DNA of 64,000 nt from Paenibacillus silviterrae (lineage in GTDB: Bacteria; Bacillota; Bacilli; Paenibacillales; NBRC-103111): positions 1,922,001 to 1,986,000 of the forward strand of contig NZ_JASKUT010000002.1 of NCBI RefSeq assembly GCF_030167925.1, read 5' to 3'. Position numbers and translations under genes: made by a program. Below the pieces are notes generated by a model. It had not been told where the DNA came from, searched no databases, and saw nothing but the letters and a program-made list of their open reading frames with translations. This document shows, one piece after another, positions 17,205 to 24,381 of this stretch. Position 1 is the stretch's first letter, and each line of letters opens with the position of its first letter.

Positions 17205-17488
17205 ATGGATGAAATTTACAGAAGAAAGGATACTGCCTATGTCCAGATTAGTGCATCCGTCCTTCGGCAAGGAGAAAGGGGCATGCGACCCGCATTCTGT
17301 CACTGGCACTAGGCATTACCAAAGCTATGGGGCTCGATCGTGCTCTTGTCACCTGCGACCGAAGCAATGAGGCTTCGGCGAGAACCATCGTCAAGAACGG
17401 CGGGAAGCTCGATTCCGAATACGTAGAGGATAACGGGAATGTGGTGCTCCGATTTTGGTTTGACCTGCAAGAGGAAATAAGTTCTTAA
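17205..17488 (+). pseudogene. Frameshifted remnant of a GNAT acetyltransferase
   Basis: The last ~65 codons, read in the frame ending at 17488, give a clear GNAT C-terminus: acetyl-CoA-site helix, MGLDRALVTCDRSNEASART, then IVKNGGKLDSEY and NVVLRFWFDL. Upstream, the residues RLVHPSFGKEKG that should precede it lie in a different frame. The two are joined if one G is removed from the run AAAGGGG at 17277-17280, so a single-base insertion explains the break. The N-terminal half of the enzyme is also missing. There is no ribosome site or start for the fragment. I read it as a decayed gene. Confidence 0.75.
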
Positions 17489-17524
17489 GAATTTCTTATT
17501 GATTTGGTAAGAGTTATGTAAGAT

Positions 17525-17554
17525 TTGCATGATACCCTTGAGCTATCTTATAAA
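17525..17554 (+). promoter_or_regulatory. Putative promoter of small membrane-protein gene
   Basis: TTGCAT (17525-17530), 18-bp spacer, TATAAA (17549-17554), 28 bases before the start codon at 17582. Confidence 0.5.
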
Positions 17555-17581
17555 AAATGCTCCGTTCGGAGGGTATCATTC

Positions 17582-17719
17582 ATGATCAGCTTAACAAGAC
17601 TTACCCTTTTGTTCATTCTGTCGGCCTTCATTGGTTATTACAGTATGGTATTGATAGAGGAGAACAGCGTGCAGTCGCGGGATCAGATCCAAACCGCAAG
17701 GTCCGGTTTTATTAATTAA
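17582..17719 (+). CDS. Small single-pass membrane protein (45 residues)
   Basis: It starts at ATG 17582 behind GGAGGG with 8-base spacing and its own promoter. Residues 5-24 (TRLTLLFILSAFIGYYSMVL) form one hydrophobic helix; the rest is polar, with a Gln/Arg/Asp-rich tail. No family is recognised. The site, spacing and promoter support expression, but a gene this short remains uncertain. It ends 96 bases before the peptidase gene on the same strand. Confidence 0.55.
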   Translation: MISLTRLTLLFILSAFIGYYSMVLIEENSVQSRDQIQTARSGFIN

Positions 17720-17815
17720 CCAACGGAAGATAACTTTAATTCCGGGACGGCGAAGTGCTATAATGAACGAGATTGGCTGGAAAAAGCTCTCAATCGCTGA
17801 GGAGGTTGTTCGTTC

Positions 17816-19558
17816 ATGGCATCAACACCGGTTCATTGGAATTTATATCATATTTACCCGGGCATCGACGCTTGGGAAGAGGATTTGCGGCGATTGACGG
17901 ATACCATCGCAGCATTCTCCGGTTATGTCGGCTGGACGAAGCCGTCCGAGCTCTTAGCTATCCTCCGGCTGGAGGACCAGGCATCGGAAACCTTCGGCAA
18001 GCTGTTTGCCTATGCCAAAATGAACCGCGACATCGATAACAAAAGCAGCGAGTATCAGGCTCTCACCCAACGGGTTCAGGCGCTGGGGACGAAGCTTTCG
18101 GCAGCGACCTCCTACGTGGTTCCAAGCATGCTGAAGGTGGAGGACGGTCAATGGGAAACATTCTATGAAGAAGAGCCGGGTCTCACTCATTACCGCAAGC
18201 TGATTGATCGCGTTGTCCGTAAGAAGGCGCACGTGCTGGACGATGAGCAGGAAAGACTGCTGGCCCGGATGGGAGATATATCGCAGACCGCCTCGAACGC
18301 GTTCTCTGCGCTGAACAATGCGGATATTACCTTCGAGCCGGTTGGAGACGAGAAGCTTACACAGAGCAATTATATCTCGTTCTTGGAGAATAAGGACCGC
18401 GAGACCCGCAAGCAGGCGTTCAAGAATTTATATAGCGGTTATGACAAGCTGAAGAACACGATCGCCAGTCTGTACGGCTCCCACGTGAAGAAGAACGTAT
18501 TCATGGCGGAAACTCGCAGCTATTCTTCGGCGCTGGAAGCTTCCCTGTTCGTCGACAACGTGCCGATGGCGGTTTATGAAAACCTGATCGATACCGTGAA
18601 GAAGCATTTGCCTTCGATGTATCGATATTTGGATTTGCGTAAAAAAGCGCTCGGTCTGGATGAGCTCCATATGTACGATATGCATACCTCGCTTGTTCCC
18701 GAATCGAAGCTGGAGATCTCGTATGATGAGGCTTATGACACGATGCTGGAGGGCTTGGCTCCGCTGGGAGATGAATATATCCAGACACTCCAATACGCCC
18801 GCGAAGCCGAATGGATCGACGTCTACGAGAAGGAGGGCAAGTCGAGCGGGGCATATAACTGGGGGGTGTACGGAGTTCATCCGTTCATTCTGTTAAATCA
18901 TAAGAACAATTTGGGCAGCATGTTTACTTTGGCCCATGAGATGGGTCACGCCATGCATGCTTATCGTTCGCATAAGTCTCTTCCGTATACTTATGCATTT
19001 TATACGATTTTTACGGCAGAGGTGGCTTCTACCGTAAATGAAGCGCTGCTCATTCGCCATCTCCTCAAAAAGACAGAAGATAAGATGACCAAACGATATT
19101 TGATCAGTCACTTCCTTGATAAGTTCCGGGGAACGATGTACCGTCAGACGATGTTTGCGGAATTCGAGAAGCTCGTACATGAGCGAAGCGCGGCAGGAGA
19201 GCCATTGACGCAGGAAAGCATGTCGAAGCTTTACTACGAGCTGAACCAGACATATTTTGGAGACGGCGTTGTGATCGACGAGGAAATCGCGCTGGAGTGG
19301 ATGCGGATTCCTCATTTCTATCGCAGCTTCTATGTGTATAAATACGCGACTGGGTTCGCCGCGGCGATTGCGCTGTCCGAGCAAATTCTGGAGAACGGCA
19401 ATGAGCGTTACCTTGACTTCTTGGCCAGCGGCGGGGACGATTATCCACTTGAGCAGCTGAAACGAGCGGGCGTCGATATGTCCTCCCCGGAGCCGATTGA
19501 AGATGCGCTTCGGTTGTTCGGGAGCATGGTGGACGAATTAGCGTCTTTGATGGATTAA
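17816..19558 (+). CDS. pepF: Oligoendopeptidase F (M3B zinc metallopeptidase)
   Basis: Cytoplasmic zinc endopeptidase of 580 residues that cuts oligopeptides, roughly the PepF length (~600). The zinc motif HEMGH (residues 374-378) lies in FTLAHEMGHAMHAYRSH, and the third ligand Glu follows in AEVASTVNEALL. The N-terminal half is the helical lid. The C-terminal segment WMRIPHFYRSFYVYKYATGF is typical of the family and carries substrate-contact Tyr and His residues. The ribosome site GAGGAGG is 10 bases before the ATG. A terminator 10 bases after the stop makes it monocistronic. Confidence 0.96.
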   Translation: MASTPVHWNLYHIYPGIDAWEEDLRRLTDTIAAFSGYVGWTKPSELLAILRLEDQASETFGKLFAYAKMNRDIDNKSSEYQALTQRVQALGTKLSAATSYVVPSMLKVEDGQWETFYEEEPGLTHYRKLIDRVVRKKAHVLDDEQERLLARMGDISQTASNAFSALNNADITFEPVGDEKLTQSNYISFLENKDRETRKQAFKNLYSGYDKLKNTIASLYGSHVKKNVFMAETRSYSSALEASLFVDNVPMAVYENLIDTVKKHLPSMYRYLDLRKKALGLDELHMYDMHTSLVPESKLEISYDEAYDTMLEGLAPLGDEYIQTLQYAREAEWIDVYEKEGKSSGAYNWGVYGVHPFILLNHKNNLGSMFTLAHEMGHAMHAYRSHKSLPYTYAFYTIFTAEVASTVNEALLIRHLLKKTEDKMTKRYLISHFLDKFRGTMYRQTMFAEFEKLVHERSAAGEPLTQESMSKLYYELNQTYFGDGVVIDEEIALEWMRIPHFYRSFYVYKYATGFAAAIALSEQILENGNERYLDFLASGGDDYPLEQLKRAGVDMSSPEPIEDALRLFGSMVDELASLMD

Positions 19559-19568
19559 GAGGGTTGTA

Positions 19569-19602
19569 GGCCTTGGCGGATTTACTGCTAAGGTCTTTTT
19601 TT
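19569..19602 (+). terminator. Rho-independent terminator after pepF
   Basis: GGCCTTGGC (19569-19577) pairs with GCTAAGGTC (19587-19595), including G-U and A-C positions, followed by a run of seven T. Confidence 0.8.
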
Positions 19603-19605
19603 ATG

Positions 19606-19636
19606 TTGACTCTCACGTTACGTTATACTCTATAGT
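19606..19636 (+). promoter_or_regulatory. MerR-type promoter with 19-bp spacer
   Basis: TTGACT (19606-19611) and TATAGT (19631-19636) are 19 bp apart, the overlong spacing that MerR-family activators correct by twisting DNA. The spacer holds a dyad, ACGT-T-ACGT (19615-19623). The gene right behind encodes a MerR-TipAS regulator, so autoregulation is likely. Confidence 0.65.
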
Positions 19637-19659
19637 AAACAGCGAAGGGGGCACGAGCC

Positions 19660-20406
19660 ATGAGCATGAAGGTAAAAGAAGTTGCGGAGCTGGTTGGGAT
19701 CAGTGTGCGCACACTGCATCATTATGATGACATCGGTCTGTTGACTCCGGAGCAAACGACCGAGTCCGGCTACCGGCTTTATTCCGATGAGAATCTCGAG
19801 ACGCTGCAGCAGATCTTGTTTTTTCGTGAGCTTGGCTTTCCTTTGAATCAAATTAAAGAAATTATCCATAGCCCGGGCTTTAACCGGAACGAGGCTTTGG
19901 AGATGCACAGAAGCCTGCTTCTTGAGAAGCGGCGCCGGCTCGATCAAATGATCGCGACGATTGATAAGACGATGAAGCATGCGAAAGGAGAAATTCAAAT
20001 GACAAACAAAGAGAAATTCGAAGGCTTTGATTTTAGCAGCAATCCGTATGAGCAGGAAGCACGGGAGCGTTGGGGGAACGACGCCGTGGATCGATCCAAA
20101 GCGAAGCTTGGCAGCATGTCCAAGGAAGAGCAGGGGCAGCTCGGCACGGAAATGAACGAGATTTATCAGCGGCTGGCGGCGCTTCGGCACGTCTCCCCGG
20201 AATCGGAAGAGGCGCAAGCGGCGATTCAAGAATGGTATGTGTTCCTGAACCGGATGGGCAGCTACTCGCTGGAAGCCTTCGCGGGGCTGGGCCGGATGTA
20301 CGTAGACGACGAGCGCTTTACGAAGAACATCGATAAGTTTGGAGAAGGCTTGGCACAATTTATGTGCGATACGATGGCAGTTTATGCGGAGAAGAACAAA
20401 TTATAA
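19660..20406 (+). CDS. MerR-family regulator with TipAS drug-binding domain
   Basis: Transcription factor of 248 residues. The MerR helix-turn-helix spans about residues 1-70 (VKEVAELVGISVRTLHHYDD, then the wing GYRLYSDENLETLQQ), followed by a dimerisation coiled coil (about 75-115). A TipAS antibiotic-recognition domain covers about 125-245 (ERWGNDAVDRSKAKL to MGSYSLEAFAGLG and YVDDERFTKNIDKFGEGLAQ). The same layout occurs in Bacillus Mta and Streptomyces TipAL, which activate efflux on binding peptide antibiotics. The AAGGGGG ribosome site fits ATG 19660. No efflux gene lies next to it here, so targets other than itself are unknown. Confidence 0.95.
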   Translation: MSMKVKEVAELVGISVRTLHHYDDIGLLTPEQTTESGYRLYSDENLETLQQILFFRELGFPLNQIKEIIHSPGFNRNEALEMHRSLLLEKRRRLDQMIATIDKTMKHAKGEIQMTNKEKFEGFDFSSNPYEQEARERWGNDAVDRSKAKLGSMSKEEQGQLGTEMNEIYQRLAALRHVSPESEEAQAAIQEWYVFLNRMGSYSLEAFAGLGRMYVDDERFTKNIDKFGEGLAQFMCDTMAVYAEKNKL

Positions 20407-20417
20407 GCATTAGTAAT

Positions 20418-20447
20418 CCCTGAGCAGAAGCTGCTCAGGGAATTTTC
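20418..20447 (+). terminator. Rho-independent terminator after MerR gene
   Basis: Perfect 10-bp stem CCCTGAGCAG/CTGCTCAGGG with a 3-base loop (20418-20440), followed by AATTTTC. Confidence 0.85.
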
Positions 20448-20451
20448 TCTG

Positions 20452-20961
20452 CAGTGGCAGGATTGCGGTTACAGGTGTGGTGAGGGCGGCAGATGTGCGA
20501 TTAGAGGCGTCGCGAGTGCTGGGATAGGCGAGTGTGTAGTGGCAGATGTGCGATTACAAGTGTCGCGAGGGCGGGGATTCGAGTGTGTAGTGGCAAATAT
20601 GCGATTATGCGGGGGTGATGGTCGGATTTACGTGCGAATTGGAGTGTGTAGTGGCAGATGTGCGATTAGAGGCGTCGCGAGTGCTGGGGTAGGCGAGTGT
20701 AGTGGCAGAAATGCGATTAGGTGTGCGAGATGGCGGCATTTCGTGCGAATTGGAGTGTGTAGTGGTAGATATGCGATTACAAGTGTCGCGTGGGCGGGGA
20801 TTCGAGTGTGTAGTGGCAAATATGCGATTAGGCGTGCGTGAAGGCGGCATTTCGTGCAAAATTGGATCGTGTAGTGGTAGAAGTGCGATTAGAGGCGTCA
20901 CGAGTGCTGGGATCCGCGAGTGTAGTGGCAAATACGCGATTAGGCGGGGTTCCTGGACCTC
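20452..20961. repeat. Tandem non-coding repeat with alternating 51/61-bp spacing
   Basis: About ten copies of a 22-bp core, TGTAGTGGCARATRTGCGATTA, occur here. Eight full copies start at 20535, 20586, 20647, 20698, 20758, 20809, 20870 and 20921; degenerate ones are at 20452 and 20485. Spacings are 51, 61, 51, 60, 51, 61, 51, so the true period is 111-112 bp made of a short and a long subunit. The short subunits carry GTCGCGAGNGC and GAGTG; the long ones carry CGGNNTTTACGTGCGAATTGG-like segments. A 61-bp step breaks any reading frame, so I treat the frames across it as non-coding. It lies between the MerR terminator and nagB and is interrupted by an insertion sequence. Confidence 0.85.
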
Positions 20962-20966
20962 TGTCA

Positions 20967-20980
20967 AGAAAGTAGACACA
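20967..20980 (+). repeat. Left terminal inverted repeat core of the IS
   Basis: The 14-bp AGAAAGTAGACACA is perfectly complementary to the copy at 22190-22203. Confidence 0.85.
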
Positions 20981-20984
20981 GAAA

Positions 20985-21809
20985 CTAGGAGACCCGGTGT
21001 TGTTCATAGTACCTCTTCTCGCACTGATGCGGGGTGAGATAACCAATCGTCGAGTGGATGCGGATCCGGTTGTAGTCGAACTCAATGTACCGGTAAATTG
21101 CATCATACGCCTGTTTTCGGGTGTGAAACTTCGTTTGGTACACGAGCTCTTTCTTCATTACGCTGTGGAAGGACTCGATACATGCATTGTCGTAGCAGTT
21201 GCCCTTACGACTCATGCTGCCAATCATCTCATGCTTCGTCAGCCGCTCGCGGTATTCGTTTGAGGCATACTGTGAGCCTCGATCAGAATGGTGAATTAAA
21301 CCTGGAGGAGGCTTTTGCCGTTCACAAGCCTGGTCAAACGCCTCCAACACTAGTTCTTTGGTCATTCGCTCCCCAAGCGCCCAACCGACAATTTTGCGAG
21401 AGTAGAGGTCCATCACGCTCGCTAGGTAAACCCAGCCCTGAGATGTCCCAATGTACGTAATATCTGTTACCCATACCTTGTTCGGTGCAAGTACGTTAAA
21501 GCCGCGGTTTAACACATTGTCATACACCGGTTGATTATGTTTCGAGTTGGTGGTTGCTTTGTATTTCTTCACTGTGCAAGAGCACAGCCCCATCTCTTTC
21601 ATCAGGCGAGCCACTGTTTTCGTCGAGATGGTATCGCCTTCTTCACGCAATTTGGCTGCAATCTTATCACTGCCGTAACGACGCTTGTAGGCATAGAAAT
21701 GATGCTGGATTCGCTTCATCCGTTTCTTGCGAAGCTTTTCCTGTTCGCTCGGCTTTCGGTTCAGCCACTTGTAGTAACCGCTTCGGGAAACGCCCATCAC
21801 AGAGCACAT
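20985..21809 (-). CDS. IS3-family transposase OrfB (DDE integrase)
   Basis: Catalytic transposase part, 274 residues from the first ATG. An N-terminal HTH_21-like region (RYGSDKIAAKLREEG) is followed by the rve integrase core with all three acidic residues: Asp in WVTDITYIG, Asp in LIHHSDRGSQY and Glu in CIESFHSVMKKE. The frame stays open upstream to the slippage site at 21890-21896, so the active enzyme is probably an OrfAB fusion made by -1 frameshifting rather than from ATG 21809. No internal stop or deletion is seen, so the element may still be mobile. Confidence 0.93.
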   Translation of the reverse strand: MCSVMGVSRSGYYKWLNRKPSEQEKLRKKRMKRIQHHFYAYKRRYGSDKIAAKLREEGDTISTKTVARLMKEMGLCSCTVKKYKATTNSKHNQPVYDNVLNRGFNVLAPNKVWVTDITYIGTSQGWVYLASVMDLYSRKIVGWALGERMTKELVLEAFDQACERQKPPPGLIHHSDRGSQYASNEYRERLTKHEMIGSMSRKGNCYDNACIESFHSVMKKELVYQTKFHTRKQAYDAIYRYIEFDYNRIRIHSTIGYLTPHQCEKRYYEQHRVS

Positions 21810-21856
21810 CTTCTCAACACGAAACTGGAAGCGGAATTTACGGATAAACGCGTAAA

Positions 21857-22138
21857 TCAGTCTCGGTTTTTCGTGAAGAAGTGCATCGCCTTTTTTAGAA
21901 TCTCGTTCTCCTCTTGAAGTTCTCGATTCATCTCTTCGAGCTTTTTGAGTCGTTCGTAATCGACAAACAGTTGTGACTTTTCACCCGTGTTGGTAAACTG
22001 CTTTCTCCACGCCCGAATGCTGCTTACGGGGATATCCAATTCCTTGGATACTTCGGCTGGGGTTTTCCCACTCTCTTGCATGTGTTTTACGGTTTGACGC
22101 TTGAACTCTTCATCAAAATGCTGACGAATATCTCCCAT
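21857..22138 (-). CDS. IS3-family transposase OrfA
   Basis: DNA-binding subunit of 93 residues with a helix-turn-helix (GKTPAEVSKELDIPVSSIRA) and a leucine-zipper-like C-terminus (LKKLEEMNRELQEENEILKK), as usual for IS3 OrfA. Near its end the sequence CTAAAAAAGG (slippery AAAAAAG at 21896-21890 on the minus strand) lets ribosomes slip by -1 into OrfB. The two frames are in the relation expected for -1 slippage. Confidence 0.92.
   Translation of the reverse strand: MGDIRQHFDEEFKRQTVKHMQESGKTPAEVSKELDIPVSSIRAWRKQFTNTGEKSQLFVDYERLKKLEEMNRELQEENEILKKAMHFFTKNRD
21890..21896 (-). promoter_or_regulatory. Programmed -1 frameshift site of the IS
   Basis: AAAAAAG heptamer in the OrfA/OrfB overlap, the usual slippery sequence of the family. 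Shifting by -1 here joins OrfA to the open OrfB frame. Confidence 0.75.
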
Positions 22139-22189
22139 GACACACCTCGACCTTTTAGTTTATTTTATTGTACCAGGTCGCTGATAGAG

Positions 22190-22203
22190 TGTGTCTACTT
22201 TCT
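22190..22203 (-). repeat. Right terminal inverted repeat core of the IS
   Basis: TGTGTCTACTTTCT, the perfect complement of 20967-20980. Confidence 0.85.
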
Positions 22204-22213
22204 AGTCTAGCTC

Positions 22214-22268
22214 CATGATGGTCGGATTTACGTGCGAATTGGTTCGTGTAGTGGCAGATGTGCAATTA
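22214..22268. repeat. Tail of the tandem repeat beyond the IS
   Basis: GATGGTCGGATTTACGTGCG and a core copy at 22247-22268 (TGTAGTGGCAGATGTGCAAT...) match the repeat subunits on the other side of the insertion sequence, notably the long subunit starting at 20586. Confidence 0.8.
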
Positions 22269-22382
22269 CAGGTGTCCCTAGGGGCTGGGTCAGCGGACAG
22301 TGGCAATATCTACAGTTCTTCCCATTTGTATTCCTTTTCCGATGTACTTGCTGATATGAGCATAGATCGGATGGTTTAGCGA

Positions 22383-22411
22383 TTGAACCGGACCCGGAAA
22401 TGTCTTACTCT
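22383..22411 (+). promoter_or_regulatory. Putative promoter of nagB-nagA
   Basis: TTGAAC (22383-22388), 17-bp spacer, TACTCT (22406-22411). The -10 is poor, so this is a tentative call. Confidence 0.35.
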
Positions 22412-22448
22412 GAACGTGTAGATCAAGAAATCGGGAGGGTGGATTCGA

Positions 22449-23228
22449 TTGTCTAATATTCGAGCCGTTGAGGCCATGGAAGCAAGGCAAGTAGACCGCT
22501 TACAAGTTCGGTTATACGAGAACAGGGCAGATCTGGGGGCAGCCGCGTGCGCGGCGGCGGCACAGAAGATGAAGGAGCTGCTGTCCGCACAGGAGCAGCT
22601 GAGGATGGTATTCGCGGCGGCACCGTCGCAAAATGAGTTTCTAGCTTCGCTCGTCAAGGAGGAAGGCATCGACTGGTCGAGAGTTACCGTGTTTCATATG
22701 GATGAATACATCGGCTTGCCGGAAGATGCGCCTCAGCGCTTCGGGGCCTTCCTGAAGGAGAGGCTGTTCGATCTGGTGAAGCCGGGTCAGGTTCATCTGA
22801 TCGACAGCACGAAACCGCAGGAGGAGGAATGCGAGCGTTATACCGCTCTGCTGAAGGAGGCGCCGATCGACATCGTTTGTCTCGGCATCGGGGAGAACGG
22901 GCACCTTGCCTTTAACGACCCGCCGGTAGCCGACTTCAAGGATACGGAAGTAGTGAAGCCTGTAGAGCTGGAGGAGGCCTGTCGGAGACAGCAGGTGAAC
23001 GACGGCTGCTTCGCAGCGCTGGAGGACGTTCCTACCCATGCGCTGACGCTGACGATCCCTGCCCTGCTGTCCGGCTCTCACCTGTTCTGCATGGTACCGG
23101 GACCAACTAAGAGGCTTGCCGTGGAGAAGACGTTGAACGACGCAATTTCGACAGCATGCCCGGCGACCGTTCTGCGGCAGCATCCCAGCTGCATCCTGTT
23201 TGTGGACCGTGACTCCTATGGAGCTTAA
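22449..23228 (+). CDS. nagB: Glucosamine-6-phosphate deaminase (NagB family)
   Basis: Sugar-phosphate isomerase/deaminase of 259 residues converting GlcN-6-P to fructose-6-P and ammonia. The catalytic signature is visible: VFHMDEYIGLP with the catalytic Asp, and CLGIGENGHLAFNDPP with the active-site His, followed by VPTHALTLTIPALLSG for phosphate contact. Length matches NagB (~240-265). The start is TTG 22449, nine bases behind GGAGGG; an ATG at 22476 is internal. The last 11 bases overlap nagA, so the two are coupled. It differs somewhat from canonical NagB in the LEEACRRQQVNDGCF region, so a related amino-sugar phosphate is possible. It begins the glycan locus. Confidence 0.92.
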   Translation: MSNIRAVEAMEARQVDRLQVRLYENRADLGAAACAAAAQKMKELLSAQEQLRMVFAAAPSQNEFLASLVKEEGIDWSRVTVFHMDEYIGLPEDAPQRFGAFLKERLFDLVKPGQVHLIDSTKPQEEECERYTALLKEAPIDIVCLGIGENGHLAFNDPPVADFKDTEVVKPVELEEACRRQQVNDGCFAALEDVPTHALTLTIPALLSGSHLFCMVPGPTKRLAVEKTLNDAISTACPATVLRQHPSCILFVDRDSYGA

Positions 23229-24363
23229 GGGACGACACTACCGGACAGAAAAGCCCATCCGTTTGCATATGGTGAACGGACTTATCTCCAGGCTCGAGCC
23301 GTTCGCTCCAGAGCCCGATGAAGCATTGCCCTGGATCGCCCCGGGTATTGTGGATCTGCAGATTAACGGCTACGGCGGACGGGACTTCAATGCGCCGCCT
23401 CTGCAAGAGGAAGCCATTCACCAGATGTCGCAGGCCCTGAGGAAAGAGGGAGTCACCTCCTACTATCCTACGATCATTACGAACGGCAGCAGTGTGATCG
23501 AAGCTTCCTTGAAAGTGTTGGCCAAAGCGATTCGAAGCGGCAATAAAGACAGCGAAAGTATCGCTGGCATCCATCTCGAGGGACCGTTCATTTCCCCCGA
23601 GGACGGGCCGCGAGGCGCTCACCCCCGGGAGCACGTGATCGCGCCGGACTGGGACTTGTTCCAGCGCTGGCAGGAAGCGGCCGAAGGGCATATCCGCATC
23701 ATTACGCTGTCACCGGAATGGCCCGGCTCCTCCGCCTTCATAGCCAAGTGTTCGGCAAGCGGGGTCACGGTGTCCATCGGTCATACGGCGGCTGCCGCCG
23801 GGCAGATCGAGGAAGCAGCTGCGGCAGGAGCAAGCATGTCCACGCATCTTGGGAATGGCGCCCATCTCACCCTGCCGCGGCATCCGAACTACATCTGGGA
23901 TCAGCTTGCGGAGGAGCGCTTGTCCGCCTGCTTTATTGCCGACGGCTTCCATCTGCCGGATTCCGTTCTTAAGGTGATCCTTAAGGTGAAGGGCGATCGG
24001 GCGATGCTGGTCAGCGATGCGGTTTCCTTCAGCGGCATGCCCCCAGGGACGTACACGCACCATATCGGAGGCAAGGTGGTGCTCACCCCGGAAGGGAAGC
24101 TGCATATGCAGGAGCAGCCCGGTCTGCTAGCCGGCTCCGTGAAGCTGCCCGCATATCAGATCGCTTATCTGGTTCGAAGGGGGCTTTGCACCTTGCCGCA
24201 GGCTTGGGATCTGGCCTCCGTCGCGCCATCCCGATTCATGGGCCTGCCGACGCAAGAAGGCTTGCGCGTCGGGGCGCAAGCCGATCTGGCAATATTCGAT
24301 TGGGACGGTCGGGAGCTGCAAATCCGGCAAGCCTTCAAGAAGGGCCAACCCGCGCTCGGTTAA
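23218..24363 (+). CDS. nagA: N-acetylglucosamine-6-phosphate deacetylase (NagA family)
   Basis: Amidohydrolase of 381 residues removing the acetyl group of GlcNAc-6-P ahead of NagB. It shows IAPGIVDLQINGYGGRDF, where Q and N take the place of the H-x-H metal pair as in E. coli NagA (single-metal type), then GIHLEGPFISPEDG with the metal Glu, SIGHTAAAAGQIEEA with the metal His, MSTHLGNG with the second His, and LVSDAVSFSG with the catalytic Asp. It starts at ATG 23218 inside the nagB end. A hairpin straddling the stop codon closes the pair. Together with NagB it shows that the locus ends in amino-sugar catabolism. Confidence 0.93.
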   Translation: MELKGRHYRTEKPIRLHMVNGLISRLEPFAPEPDEALPWIAPGIVDLQINGYGGRDFNAPPLQEEAIHQMSQALRKEGVTSYYPTIITNGSSVIEASLKVLAKAIRSGNKDSESIAGIHLEGPFISPEDGPRGAHPREHVIAPDWDLFQRWQEAAEGHIRIITLSPEWPGSSAFIAKCSASGVTVSIGHTAAAAGQIEEAAAAGASMSTHLGNGAHLTLPRHPNYIWDQLAEERLSACFIADGFHLPDSVLKVILKVKGDRAMLVSDAVSFSGMPPGTYTHHIGGKVVLTPEGKLHMQEQPGLLAGSVKLPAYQIAYLVRRGLCTLPQAWDLASVAPSRFMGLPTQEGLRVGAQADLAIFDWDGRELQIRQAFKKGQPALG

Positions 24364-24378
24364 AGGCCCTTCCTTTCT
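24339..24378 (+). terminator. Hairpin straddling the nagA stop codon
   Basis: GAAGGGCC (24339-24346) pairs with GGCCCTTC (24365-24372), then CTTTCT. The 5' arm lies inside the nagA coding end. Confidence 0.6.
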
Positions 24379-24381
24379 CTG

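Larger units (their letters stand above)
17066..17581. other. Intergenic stretch holding the GNAT remnant and a promoter
   Basis: Apart from the decayed acetyltransferase (17205-17488) and the promoter of the following small gene, these 516 bases contain no credible coding region. The frame running through 17173-17370 is the shifted N-terminal part of the remnant. Confidence 0.65.
20962..22210 (-). mobile_element. IS3-family insertion sequence (IS150-like), apparently intact
   Basis: About 1.25 kb with two transposase frames (orfA, orfB) on the minus strand and matching ends. AGAAAGTAGACACA (20967-20980) is repeated inverted as TGTGTCTACTTTCT (22190-22203). Placing the left tip at TG 20962 and the right tip at 22210 leaves CTC on both sides (20959-20961 and 22211-22213), a possible 3-bp target duplication; the right tip may be off by 2-3 bases because the outermost bases do not match. 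Repeat-core sequence resumes beyond it, showing insertion into the tandem repeat. Confidence 0.9.

Noticed and set aside
20535..20942. Regularly spaced repeats that look like a CRISPR array
   Set aside because: The spacers are themselves related in two alternating classes, the core varies from copy to copy and no cas gene is near. It is a tandem repeat, not a CRISPR array.
20539..21037. Several open frames of 60-120 codons on both strands across the repeat
   Set aside because: They exist because the G-rich repeat lacks stops. The 61-bp steps shift the frame, no frame has a convincing ribosome site, and one runs into the IS.
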